In this document: one piece after another, positions 1 to 7,629 of the stretch
Layout of the letters: each line of letters starts with the position of its first letter
Position numbering within the stretch: the first letter of the stretch is position 1
Source: Fidelibacterota bacterium
Lineage (GTDB): Bacteria > Fidelibacterota > Fidelibacteria > Fidelibacterales > Fidelibacteraceae
Assembly (NCBI GenBank): GCA_023134755.1
Contig: JAGLUM010000086.1
Coordinates: 1 to 14,934 of the forward strand
Length of the DNA stretch: 14,934 nt
Direction: 5' to 3'
Made by a program: the position numbers and the translations under genes
The notes under the pieces: model-generated
Seen by the model: only the letters and a program-made list of their open reading frames with translations
Told to the model about the DNA's origin: nothing
The model's database searches: none

Positions 1-1
1 C

Positions 2-1726
2 TGGGGCGCCGGCGGTGTTGGCACCTTTATGGGTGACGGTGATGTTGTAGGTATTGTAAACGGTGAAAAAATCACCACAAAGTATTTCTACGAAACATAC
101 AATGTAGCTCTGGAGCAGTACCGGGATGCGGGTATCAAATTGGATGCGCAGACTACTGAAGAAATTATTTCGCAAACATGGGAAACTGTGGTAAATCAGA
201 TGTTATGGCAACAGGAAATTAAAAATCTTGGAATTACCGTATCAGATGAAGAATTGTTTTACCATCTCGAAAATAATCCTCCTGAATTTTTGAGAACTCA
301 GGAAGTATTTTTGACAGATGGTGAATTTGATAAACAGAAATATCTGAGTGTACTGTACAATCCGCAGGGCAATGAATGGCTACAGATTGAAGATTATTTG
401 CGCAATGTGCTGCCATATCAAAAATTAAATGATTTAATTATGACTTCGGTCGTTGTGGATGAAAACGAAGTTATGCAGAAGTACATCAGTCAAAATGTTA
501 ATTATTCTGTGAATTATATTTCTGCACCGATATACATGATCCCTGATTCAATCATTACCGTATTTGACGATGATTTAGAGGTCTACTATAACGAACAAAA
601 AGAAAATAATTACAAACAGCAAGAACGTCGCCATATACGTATTGTTTCTTGGCTGAAGATCCCCTCAGCGGAAGATAGCGCAGCGGTCATGAATGTTTTA
701 GATGATATATCTCTTCGGTGTTCCGAAGGGGAATCCTTTGACGAGTTGGCAAATATCTTTTCCGAAGAACGAAACGAAAATATGATTGCTGATCTTGGGT
801 GGTTCTCAAAAGATATGCTTCGGCATGAGTATCGGGAGCTGGTGTTTAATGCAGAAATGGGCGAAATTCTTCAACCGATTATCATTGGTGATGAATACCA
901 TCTTATTAAAATAACCGGTGAACATACTGAAAAAGGTGTTGACGAAGTGCGCATTTCGCTTATTGTCCGCCGTATTGACCCGGTAAATACTTATGATTAT
1001 TATGCTACAGAGGCGGATGCTTTTCTTCTTGATAATGAAGACTACGGATTTGCTAAAGCCTATGAGAATGTAGATGCCCATCTGGATACTATAAAGGGCG
1101 GTTTTACAAAAGAATTTCCTTACTTCGGTAATTTCGGGTATTTTCCAACTTTAGCCAAATGGGCATACCGTAGCAAAGTCGGTGATTTGAGTCCTGTATA
1201 CAATAATGAAAAGGCCTTTTTAGTTGCTGAATTATATAACATTGTTGAAGCATCCTATATGCCGTTTGAAGATGTGAGATCATCAGTGGAGCGTGGCGTT
1301 ATTGCCAGTCTGAAAATTGAGAAAAGCACGGACCTGGTTGAGGGTGTTTATGATGCTATTATGCGCGGGGATGTTTCTTTGCAGGAAGCTGCTGATGCAA
1401 GTTCATATATTGAATACAAAACCATGTCCTTTACTTTGGAAAATCTTTCTTATCCTTTCGGATCGTCTCCGGTATTTTCCGATGTTATCAGAAACCTCTC
1501 TGTAAATGATATTTCTCTGCCTTTCGTTTCGGGACGTTACGGATCGGTTTTTGTACAGTTGACCGGTAAAACAGATGTAGATATGGGAAATTTTGCTATT
1601 GAACGCGAAAAAATCATGAGTGCGCTATTGGTTGAAAAACAGCATTTAGCACTTGAAAAATGGACGGACCATTTAAAAGAAAAAGCAATAATTAAAGATT
1701 ACCGTGAAAATTTCGGTTTGAATTAA
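2..1726 (+). CDS. PpiD/SurA-like peptidyl-prolyl isomerase foldase (5' end cut by window edge)
   Basis: The reading frame is open to the left edge, so the gene is 5'-partial; the in-frame ATG at 29 is unlikely to be the start because coding-like residues (W-G-A-G-G-V-G) precede it. This resembles PpiD-type proteins, which have one N-terminal membrane helix, here lying outside the window, and a periplasmic body. Counting from the ATG at 29: a SurA_N/PpiD N-domain-like region (about 5-150, beginning with the typical V-N-G-E-K-I strand), a parvulin rotamase domain at about 200-300 with both conserved histidines (RHI at 201-203, YHLIKI at 290-295), a probable second, degenerate parvulin-like unit at about 305-405, and a helical C-terminal region. 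The family helps fold outer-membrane and periplasmic proteins. It is the only plus-strand protein gene and converges on rng. Family assignment is firm; the choice between PpiD and another SurA-like name is less so. Confidence 0.85.
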   Translation, partial: WGAGGVGTFMGDGDVVGIVNGEKITTKYFYETYNVALEQYRDAGIKLDAQTTEEIISQTWETVVNQMLWQQEIKNLGITVSDEELFYHLENNPPEFLRTQEVFLTDGEFDKQKYLSVLYNPQGNEWLQIEDYLRNVLPYQKLNDLIMTSVVVDENEVMQKYISQNVNYSVNYISAPIYMIPDSIITVFDDDLEVYYNEQKENNYKQQERRHIRIVSWLKIPSAEDSAAVMNVLDDISLRCSEGESFDELANIFSEERNENMIADLGWFSKDMLRHEYRELVFNAEMGEILQPIIIGDEYHLIKITGEHTEKGVDEVRISLIVRRIDPVNTYDYYATEADAFLLDNEDYGFAKAYENVDAHLDTIKGGFTKEFPYFGNFGYFPTLAKWAYRSKVGDLSPVYNNEKAFLVAELYNIVEASYMPFEDVRSSVERGVIASLKIEKSTDLVEGVYDAIMRGDVSLQEAADASSYIEYKTMSFTLENLSYPFGSSPVFSDVIRNLSVNDISLPFVSGRYGSVFVQLTGKTDVDMGNFAIEREKIMSALLVEKQHLALEKWTDHLKEKAIIKDYRENFGLN

Positions 1727-1749
1727 CTTTATTTTTTTCTAATAAATAT

Positions 1750-1776
1750 AAAAACGGGAACATCGTTCCCGTTTTT
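1750..1776. terminator. Bidirectional rho-independent terminator between ppiD-like gene and rng
   Basis: A perfect 12-bp stem with arms at 1750-1761 and 1765-1776 (core CGGGAAC / GTTCCCG) encloses a 3-nt loop. On the plus strand the stem runs into a T tract (1772-1778), and on the minus strand the A-rich left flank becomes a T-rich tail. It lies 23 nt after the ppiD-like stop codon and about 28 nt after the rng stop codon, so it can serve both convergent genes. Confidence 0.92.
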
Positions 1777-1804
1777 TTATGCTTTCATTTATTTGTTCTC
1801 GCCA

Positions 1805-3295
1805 TCAATATAAATGGGTTACATTCTCCTTGTTGCGTTTGCTAATAAAACGTAGACTGCCTACGCTAAGGCTTTCGTCTTTAATAAAATCAATTTTAAT
1901 ACCATGTTTGAATTGGGTTTGGCGTAGGACCTTTTTATTTTCACGGATAAAATCAAATAACAATGGGTGGACATGCAATTCAACACGGCGTTCGCGTGTG
2001 TGCTGACGGAAATTGCGAACCCAAACATCAATTTTGGTTATCATGCTTTCTTTGCTGGGAATGCGGCCATAGCCATGACACATGGGACATTCGTCACTAA
2101 GCGAGAACATGACGGACAGGCGGATGCGCTCCCGGGTCATTTCCAAAAGACCGTACCGGGATAGATCGCTGACACTAACGGAAGCTCGATCCTTGGTAAG
2201 TTCTTCTTTAAATGTGCGAACCAAATTTTTCCGGTTTTCCGAAATCAGCATATCTATAAAATCAATTACAATTAATCCGCTAATATCGCGCAGACGCAAC
2301 TGACGGGCGATTTCAACTGCAGCTTCAAGATTTATTTTGAGAATATTTTTTTCCTGCTCCTTGTTACCGATATACCTGCCGCTATTGACATCAATTACAA
2401 ACATGGCTTCGGTGTGATCAATGATCAGATGTCCCCCGCTTTTTAGCCATACTTTACGGCGCAGCAGTTTGTCTGTTTCAGCAGTTATTCTGTAGGTACC
2501 AAATAAAGATCCGTCTTTGTGAAAAAATACACGTTCCGAAAGCTCCGAATCAAAATCTTTGACATAGTTCTGGATGGCTCGAAATTTGCGTTTATTGTCA
2601 ACAATCACAGATTCTACATCGTTTGTAAACAAATCGCGGATAACGGAGGATGACATGCTCTCGCTCTTATATACTTCTATGGGTGTATCGTTATTATTTT
2701 TAATTGTATTTTCAATTTGCCCCCAGGAGGAAAGCAATTGTTTGATATCTTGCTTGATATTGCTTTCTTTTTTTCCCTCTGCCACTGTGCGGATAATTAA
2801 TCCGAGCCTTTCGGGCTTGAGAGCTTTGGCAATTTCTTTTAATTTTGACCGACGACGGGGATTCTTGATTTTTTTGGATATGCCAATAATATCATGAAAT
2901 GGCGTTAAAACAACAAAACGGCCCGGAATGGCAATATCTGTTGTAAGGCGTGGTCCTTTATTTGCATATGCGTCTTTTAATATTTGTACAAGAATGCGTT
3001 GTCCTTTATGAAAGTCTTTTGCTCCTGAAAATTGTTTTACTTTCCATCGGCCATTTACATAGCTGGCAATTTCCTGAGCTTCCGAAAAACCTAAAAAACC
3101 GTTTTGGCCGATTCCAATATCCAAAAAAGCGGCATGAATACCCTGTTGAACATTCTCGACGGTGGCATAATAGATGTTTCCTACAGAAGAGACATCTTCC
3201 GGCGTTTCAATATAGAATTCAACCAATTGCTTCTCTTCCATAATAGCAATACGGGATTCCAGAGATGTTTCACTGATGTATATATTTCTTTTCAT
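1805..3295 (-). CDS. rng: Ribonuclease G (RNase E/G family)
   Basis: A 496-residue protein close in length to E. coli RNase G (489). Family knowledge: a single-strand-specific endoribonuclease that cuts 5'-monophosphorylated RNA in 16S rRNA maturation and mRNA decay. Visible parts: an N-terminal S1-type RNA-binding region (about 35-125), the K-G-P-R-L-T-T segment (113-119), the catalytic metal-binding aspartates D302 (VIDVNSG) and D345 (LIVIDFIDM), and the CPMC zinc-link motif (C403, C406) that joins dimers. There is no long disordered C-terminal scaffold, so this is the G-type form rather than RNase E. Its ATG follows the upstream radical SAM stop by a single base (TAA-A-ATG), and its Shine-Dalgarno AAGGA lies in the last codons of that gene, so translation is probably coupled. 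It ends at the bidirectional terminator. Confidence 0.97.
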   Translation of the reverse strand: MKRNIYISETSLESRIAIMEEKQLVEFYIETPEDVSSVGNIYYATVENVQQGIHAAFLDIGIGQNGFLGFSEAQEIASYVNGRWKVKQFSGAKDFHKGQRILVQILKDAYANKGPRLTTDIAIPGRFVVLTPFHDIIGISKKIKNPRRRSKLKEIAKALKPERLGLIIRTVAEGKKESNIKQDIKQLLSSWGQIENTIKNNNDTPIEVYKSESMSSSVIRDLFTNDVESVIVDNKRKFRAIQNYVKDFDSELSERVFFHKDGSLFGTYRITAETDKLLRRKVWLKSGGHLIIDHTEAMFVIDVNSGRYIGNKEQEKNILKINLEAAVEIARQLRLRDISGLIVIDFIDMLISENRKNLVRTFKEELTKDRASVSVSDLSRYGLLEMTRERIRLSVMFSLSDECPMCHGYGRIPSKESMITKIDVWVRNFRQHTRERRVELHVHPLLFDFIRENKKVLRQTQFKHGIKIDFIKDESLSVGSLRFISKRNKENVTHLY

Positions 3296-3296
3296 T

Positions 3297-5771
3297 TTAT
3301 TCCTTTAATGTGACTCGTTTTCGTTCACCGATATAATATGGTATATTTTCACCAAACGCTAGTTTTAGAAATTCATCCGGTCGGCCCGTTCGGGAATCTT
3401 CTACTTTGTAACAAACTGCCATTGAGTGCTCGTCAATGTTCCAGTATTTTATAAATGGCTTAAGGTCTATTTCTTTTATGCCTTTTTTGTGTTTACGTTC
3501 TACTATCCAACTATCTTGGGCGAGGATACGTTCAATATGCTGCCGTATTTCTATTACATCGATCGATTCCTGAAAATGAAATACATAATACAGTTCAGAT
3601 GTTATTTCCATTATAGATTTGCGTTTTTCTGAATAATAATTTGCGCTAAGGATGCAAATACCTTCGGGTAAAACTGCGTTTAATTTTTCCACGGGGGTGT
3701 CAATTTTGTCATTTAACAGAATATCCATCGTTTCGTTGCTTGCATCATATCCCATGGGAATCGGATATCCAAGGGCAATTCGCGGTCGGCGGTTATATCC
3801 GTTGGTATAGCGAACCGGCCAATGCAGTACATTACATATGCGTTGAATAAGGCGAGAAAAATCATGGTGGCTTATATAGCGCATCAGGCCTTTTTTCTCA
3901 AAGTTTAGGCGCAAAGTATAATATGTTTGCGGCTGTTCTTTTGTTTTAGGTGCGGCTGATGGGATGGTGTGTGCTGATGAAGGGGTTGACCGGGCAATAA
4001 GATTCTTGAGATCACTATAACACAGACCGCATTGTTCACAATGTATTCGGCAATCTTCTGTGATTTCCCCTTCTTCCGCTTTTTGTTTTTCTTTTTTTAA
4101 AAATTCTATATCAACACCGGTATGAATAAAGGCCCAAGGCAGTGGTGTATCTACCGGCCATTTAGCGATGGCATTTTCAATCTGTATGTCGTTTTCTTCA
4201 AGAGCCTGATCCCAGGCTTTTTGATAAAACATTTCCGACCATGCGTCAAATTTTGCGCCGTATTTCCATGCTGAATAAATAACTTTACCGATTGCACGAT
4301 CACCGCGGGACAACAAACTCTCATAAACTGAAAACCGCGGTTCCCGGTGACTGATCTTAACATTGGGTATATGTAATTGATTGCGGATAAAATATATGCG
4401 TCGTGTGAGTTCCTCTGGAGATACATGCTCTGCCCATTGGAACGGAGTATGAGCTTTGGGGATAAACGTAGACAGCGTGACATTAATCCGTGAATGTGGG
4501 TATTTCCGTGTAATATTTTGAATGCGCAGAATTAAATCTACAATACCCTGCAAATCTTCATCTGTTTCTGTGGGTAAACCGACCATGAAATAAAATTTTA
4601 GCGTACGCCATTTGTTTTCCAGGGCAAGATTAACGGAGGAAAAGATATCATTTTCATTGATTCTTTTATTAATAACATCGCGTAGCCGTTGGGTTCCGGC
4701 TTCTGGTGCAAAGGTCAAACTTGTGCGTCTCTGGTTTCCCGCTGCCTTTATGATCTCTAAGTTAAAGGAATCTAATCGCAATGAGGGAAATGATATAGCA
4801 ATATTGTCTTCATCACAAATCGGTTTGATACCGTTTACCAGTTCATTCAATCCACTATAATCTGAGGTAGATAAACTTAAAAGGGATATTTCTTCATATC
4901 CTGTATTTTTTAATGTTTCCTTTGCCTGCTCGATCAGGTCTTCAGGATTACGCTCCCTCACCGGACGGTAAATCATACCGGCATGACAGAATCGGCATCC
5001 CGCACCGCAACCGCGCTGTATTTCCAGCGCAAAACGGTCCTGGGTAATTTCTATAAAAGGGATGATGGGGCGGGTGGGATAATAACTATTGTCTAAGTAT
5101 GGTATTTTTGCCGCCTGTACCGGCCCGTCAATATTCTGATGATAACATTCTGGCACATACACACCTTCCGCAGGAAGATTTAATGCCTCTAGGGTCTCTT
5201 TTCTTGAAGCATTGTGTGCTTTACAGTCCCGAACAATATCACAGAGTTTTGGGGAAATTATTTCGCCGTCGCCAATAATAAAAACATCAATAAAATCAGC
5301 CAGCGGCTCGGGGTTGAAGGCGCAGCTTCCGCCAGCAAAAATAAGCGGGTCCTTATTTGTACGTTCAGCTGCATATATGGGAATATGAGACAGATCTAAA
5401 GCGTTCAGAATATTAGTATAGGTCATTTCATACTGCAGGGTAAATCCTACAATATCAAATGCGTTCAAGGGGTGTTGTGACTCAAGAGAAAATAATGGAA
5501 CATTGTGTTTGCGCAGCTCTTTTTCCATGTCCACCCAGGGGGAGAAGCAACGTTCGGCAAGAAAATCTTTTTTAGAATTTATTATATGATATAGAATTTG
5601 ATAACCGATAAATGGCATACCAACTTCATATGTATCGGGATATACAAGGCATACCCGACAGGATGTTGTATCCCAAGGGGTAATTTGTATGTTGATTTCG
5701 TGCCCTATATAACGTCCCGGTCTTTCTACCTGTGACAGCAAAAGGGGAAGGGTGTTGGAAATTGTGCTCAT
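3297..5771 (-). CDS. B12-binding-type radical SAM protein fused to DUF2344 (TIGR03960/TIGR03936-like)
   Basis: An 824-residue fusion. The N-terminal part (about 15-235) resembles the cobalamin-binding-like region of B12-binding radical SAM proteins, including a GGSCAFNPEP stretch at 147-156. The radical SAM core (about 235-470) has the [4Fe-4S]/SAM motif C255-x3-C259-x2-C262. A second cysteine group (C574, C578, C581, C584) follows, then a Ser/Pro/Ala-rich linker (about 595-614), and a C-terminal DUF2344 domain (about 617-815). The family is widespread and often adjacent to RNase G/E, but its substrate is not established as far as I know. Here it is the first gene of an operon with rng, 1 nt apart. 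The ATG at 5771 has only a weak, distant AGGA upstream. The family identification is strong; the function is unknown. Confidence 0.93.
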   Translation of the reverse strand: MSTISNTLPLLLSQVERPGRYIGHEINIQITPWDTTSCRVCLVYPDTYEVGMPFIGYQILYHIINSKKDFLAERCFSPWVDMEKELRKHNVPLFSLESQHPLNAFDIVGFTLQYEMTYTNILNALDLSHIPIYAAERTNKDPLIFAGGSCAFNPEPLADFIDVFIIGDGEIISPKLCDIVRDCKAHNASRKETLEALNLPAEGVYVPECYHQNIDGPVQAAKIPYLDNSYYPTRPIIPFIEITQDRFALEIQRGCGAGCRFCHAGMIYRPVRERNPEDLIEQAKETLKNTGYEEISLLSLSTSDYSGLNELVNGIKPICDEDNIAISFPSLRLDSFNLEIIKAAGNQRRTSLTFAPEAGTQRLRDVINKRINENDIFSSVNLALENKWRTLKFYFMVGLPTETDEDLQGIVDLILRIQNITRKYPHSRINVTLSTFIPKAHTPFQWAEHVSPEELTRRIYFIRNQLHIPNVKISHREPRFSVYESLLSRGDRAIGKVIYSAWKYGAKFDAWSEMFYQKAWDQALEENDIQIENAIAKWPVDTPLPWAFIHTGVDIEFLKKEKQKAEEGEITEDCRIHCEQCGLCYSDLKNLIARSTPSSAHTIPSAAPKTKEQPQTYYTLRLNFEKKGLMRYISHHDFSRLIQRICNVLHWPVRYTNGYNRRPRIALGYPIPMGYDASNETMDILLNDKIDTPVEKLNAVLPEGICILSANYYSEKRKSIMEITSELYYVFHFQESIDVIEIRQHIERILAQDSWIVERKHKKGIKEIDLKPFIKYWNIDEHSMAVCYKVEDSRTGRPDEFLKLAFGENIPYYIGERKRVTLKE

Positions 5772-5881
5772 GGTGTTTGCTCTTCCTGCTGGGCAAAAGT
5801 GGCAATATTTTTTTCTATTATATTATTTTTCTTTTCGTGATTTTTCATATAACATGTTGTAACAAGCGTTTAATATATTTA

Positions 5882-5909
5882 ATTATAGCGTGAATGCCCA
5901 TAAAAACAA
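5882..5909 (-). promoter_or_regulatory. Sigma70-type promoter for the radical SAM-rng operon
   Basis: On the minus strand, -35 TTGTTT (5904-5909), a 16-nt spacer and a perfect -10 TATAAT (5882-5887). Transcription would start near 5875, leaving an AT-rich leader of roughly 100 nt before the ATG at 5771. It is back to back with the tRNA-Ser promoter. Read by eye. Confidence 0.65.
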
Positions 5910-5936
5910 AATTCTTTTTTATTTACCTTGTTTTCG

Positions 5937-5965
5937 TTGACTTTGCGCTCTGCAACTTCTATTTT
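5937..5965 (+). promoter_or_regulatory. Sigma70-type promoter for tRNA-Ser
   Basis: -35 TTGACT (5937-5942), 17-nt spacer, -10 TATTTT (5960-5965). The expected start near 5972 lies about 8 nt before the first base of the tRNA, an appropriate short 5' leader for RNase P processing. Confidence 0.75.
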
Positions 5966-5979
5966 ATTCAGCTTTTACC

Positions 5980-6069
5980 GGAAAGATGACCGAGCTGGCT
6001 GAAGGTGCACGATTGGAAATCGTGTGTGCTGTTAACGCGGCACCCCGGGTTCGAATCCCGGTCTTTCCG
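5980..6069 (+). tRNA. tRNA-Ser (anticodon GGA)
   Basis: A 90-nt class II tRNA. The 7-bp acceptor stem is GGAAAGA (5980-5986) with TCTTTCC (6062-6068), and the discriminator is G6069. The D-arm stem is ACC/GGT. The anticodon arm is CACGA/TCGTG with loop T-T-G-G-A-A-A, placing GGA at 6015-6017. A long variable arm (about 6026-6043), as expected for serine, is followed by the T-arm CCGGG-TTCGAAT-CCCGG. CCA is not encoded after the discriminator. It would read UCC and UCU codons. Confidence 0.97.
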
Positions 6070-6088
6070 CATCACTAAATAAGAGAAA

Positions 6089-6114
6089 ATTTAATCTGGT
6101 TAAATATATTTTTT
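6089..6114 (+). terminator. Possible weak terminator after tRNA-Ser
   Basis: An AT-only inverted repeat, ATTTAA (6089-6094) and TTAAAT (6100-6105) around TCTGG, is followed by a six-T run (6109-6114), 20 nt after the tRNA. The stem has no G-C pairs, so it would be a weak terminator; the position is right. Confidence 0.35.
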
Positions 6115-6116
6115 GT

Positions 6117-6145
6117 TTGACTTTGTTTGATAATTACGTTAATAT
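6117..6145 (+). promoter_or_regulatory. Orphan sigma70-type promoter downstream of tRNA-Ser
   Basis: -35 TTGACT (6117-6122), exactly 17 nt, -10 TAATAT (6140-6145). The predicted start is near 6152. No annotated plus-strand gene follows; a transcript would run through the palindrome and the hairpin toward the 3' end of argF in antisense orientation. The match is as good as that of the tRNA and exbB promoters in this window. Confidence 0.55.
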
Positions 6146-6155
6146 TTTTTTAGTT

Positions 6156-6171
6156 TGTGACTGTAGTCACA
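6156..6171. promoter_or_regulatory. CRP/FNR-family-like operator (TGTGA-N6-TCACA)
   Basis: A perfect dyad with half-sites TGTGA (6156-6160) and TCACA (6167-6171) separated by CTGTAG; the central bases extend the symmetry to 7-bp arms around 2 nt. This is the E. coli CRP consensus spacing. It sits about +5 to +20 from the predicted start of the orphan promoter, a position that would favour repression of that promoter. No regulator gene is in the window, so the binding protein is inferred. Confidence 0.5.
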
Positions 6172-6220
6172 TAATCATGATAATTCAATTTACTGAATAC
6201 AAAATTTTCGTCCCCCTCTT

Positions 6221-6244
6221 GGGTAACTCCTTATGGAGTTACCC
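6221..6244. repeat. Perfect 10-bp hairpin (GGGTAACTCC / GGAGTTACCC)
   Basis: Arms at 6221-6230 and 6235-6244 pair without mismatch around a TTAT loop. No T tract follows directly on either strand (the nearest plus-strand TTTTT begins at 6257), so it is not a canonical rho-independent terminator. It could be part of a small RNA, an mRNA 3' structure or a dispersed repeat. Confidence 0.6.
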
Positions 6245-6447
6245 TCATGTCGTCACTTTTTAGTACATAAACACGGTTTGTTCTCTTCTTTCACATAACA
6301 GAAACTATATTATAAAAACTTAGTTGATTCATAATTTTATTTCGACAGCGACCGTAGGGGGGAGGATTAATAATTATCCGGGTTCTTTAGAGAAGAAGAT
6401 ATATAGTAATACTCTGTGTTTTATTGGGGTGTTTTCAGTAAATATCT

Positions 6448-7443
6448 TCAGCCGTCCATCGTGGCTATCATAATTGCTTTTATGGTGTGCATGCGGTTTT
6501 CAGCTTCATCCCATACTTTGCTGTAAGATGATTCAAAGACCTCGTTACTGACTTCCATAGCTGAAATACCATATTTTTCATATATTTCTTTTCCGACCGT
6601 AGTGTTTAAATCATGAAAGGCCGGGAGACAGTGCATAAAAATTGTTTCAGATTTTCCTGTTTTTTCTATCATATCCCGATTTACCTGATAAGGAAGCAGT
6701 AATTTAATGCGTTCGGCAAATTGATCTTCTTCTCCCATTGATACCCAAACATCGACATAAATGACATCCGCACCCAGAACTCCTTCTTTAATATTGTCGG
6801 TCAAGCGAATCTTTCCACCGGTCGTTTTAGCAATTTTCTCTGCGGTTTTTACTAATTCGGGGTCGGGGAAAAGGGATTGGGGTGCTACGATCCGGAAATC
6901 CATTCCCGTTTTTGCAGCCCCTATCATTAGGGAGTTGGCTACGTTATTGCGTCCGTCTCCTACAAAACTAAATACAACGCCTTTTAAGTGCCCGAACTGC
7001 TCTTTTATCGTTAACAGGTCTGCAAGTACCTGCGTGGGGTGAAAACTGTCCGTTAAGCCGTTCCAAACCGGTACTTCGGCATGCTTTGCCAGACCTTCTG
7101 CCACGCTATGTTTAAAACCACGGAATTGTATACCATCAAACATTCTTCCTAATACTCTGGCGGTATCGGCAACACTTTCTTTTTTGCCAAATTGAATATC
7201 GTTTTTTCCTAAAAATTCCGGGTGTGCACCTTCATCGATGGCAGCAACGGTAAATGCGCAACGGGTACGGGTCGAATTTTTTTCAAATAAAAGTGCAATA
7301 TTTTTATGCTTAAGGCGTTCAGGAAACGTCCCTTGTTTTTTTTCTTCTTTTACTTGTGCAGAAAGGTCAATCAGATAATGAATTTCTTCCGGACTAAAAT
7401 CCAGCAAGGTTAAAAAATGACGGTTTTTTAAATTGATGCTCAT
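6448..7443 (-). CDS. argF: Ornithine carbamoyltransferase
   Basis: A 331-residue protein of full family length. Family knowledge: it transfers the carbamoyl group from carbamoyl phosphate to ornithine, giving citrulline, the step before argininosuccinate in arginine synthesis; the same fold in catabolic ArcB works in reverse. Visible motifs: carbamoyl-phosphate loop STRTR (57-61), HPTQ (135-138), ornithine-loop residues D231 and SMG (235-237), catalytic HCLP (271-274), and R317 near the end. The overall sequence resembles the E. coli ArgF/ArcB branch. The ATG at 7443 follows AAGGAG by 8 nt. It has its own promoter and no other arginine gene beside it, so anabolic versus catabolic use cannot be settled here. 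No clear terminator is seen after the stop. Confidence 0.96.
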   Translation of the reverse strand: MSINLKNRHFLTLLDFSPEEIHYLIDLSAQVKEEKKQGTFPERLKHKNIALLFEKNSTRTRCAFTVAAIDEGAHPEFLGKNDIQFGKKESVADTARVLGRMFDGIQFRGFKHSVAEGLAKHAEVPVWNGLTDSFHPTQVLADLLTIKEQFGHLKGVVFSFVGDGRNNVANSLMIGAAKTGMDFRIVAPQSLFPDPELVKTAEKIAKTTGGKIRLTDNIKEGVLGADVIYVDVWVSMGEEDQFAERIKLLLPYQVNRDMIEKTGKSETIFMHCLPAFHDLNTTVGKEIYEKYGISAMEVSNEVFESSYSKVWDEAENRMHTIKAIMIATMDG

Positions 7444-7467
7444 CGTTTATTCTCCTTAATTTATCCC

Positions 7468-7495
7468 ATAATATAATGAGAAGCTTTTATGTTAA
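7468..7495 (-). promoter_or_regulatory. Sigma70-type promoter for argF
   Basis: On the minus strand, -35 TTAACA (7490-7495), 16-nt spacer, -10 TATTAT (7468-7473), giving a short leader of about 20 nt that contains the AAGGAG ribosome-binding site. No complete ArgR-type box was recognised around it. Confidence 0.55.
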
Positions 7496-7569
7496 GAAAC
7501 AGAGAAATTGTTTTATTGATCTTTTCTTACCGTGATATAAACATTCCTTTGTTTTATTATGAAAATAAT

Positions 7570-7600
7570 GTGTTTTCGCTTCACCAGTGAATTAAAACAC
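7570..7600. repeat. Composite inverted repeat between glgA and argF
   Basis: Outer arms GTGTTTT (7570-7576) and AAAACAC (7594-7600) enclose inner arms TTCAC (7580-7584) and GTGAA (7587-7591) around two bases, with a small asymmetric internal loop (CGC versus TT). It lies about 75 bp upstream of the argF -35 and about 60 nt past the glgA stop. No T tract follows on either strand. It may be an operator or an RNA structure in the glgA 3' region. Confidence 0.45.
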
Positions 7601-7629
7601 CTGTTGTGGCGATATTTCTCTGCTCTGGA

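Larger units (their letters stand above)
6070..6447. other. 378-nt intergenic region without a convincing gene
   Basis: Between tRNA-Ser and the 3' end of argF. It holds, left to right, a possible tRNA terminator, a consensus plus-strand promoter (6117-6145), a CRP/FNR-like palindrome (6156-6171) and a perfect hairpin (6221-6244). From about 6264 to 6447 I see only AT-rich sequence with a G-rich patch (6356-6365) and no gene, clear repeat or obvious argF terminator. Confidence 0.6.

Noticed and set aside
2574..2897. Plus-strand open frames of 60-107 codons opposite rng, the radical SAM gene, glgA, tonB and ctpA.
   Set aside because: They mirror well-conserved genes on the other strand, lack ribosome-binding sites and show no family features.
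5788..5920. Short minus-strand open frames (about 10 and 18 codons) in the leader of the radical SAM-rng operon, considered as leader peptides.
   Set aside because: Neither has a ribosome-binding site, one overlaps the promoter -10 element, and no terminator/antiterminator pair is visible.
5980..6069. tRNA-Ser as an integration (att) site for a mobile element.
   Set aside because: No repeat of the tRNA 3' end, integrase gene or compositional break was seen in the window.
6177..6263. A 28-codon plus-strand open frame starting at ATG 6177, spanning the perfect hairpin.
   Set aside because: There is no Shine-Dalgarno sequence, the start lies a few bases past the operator-like palindrome, and the frame has no recognisable motif; too short to support as a gene.
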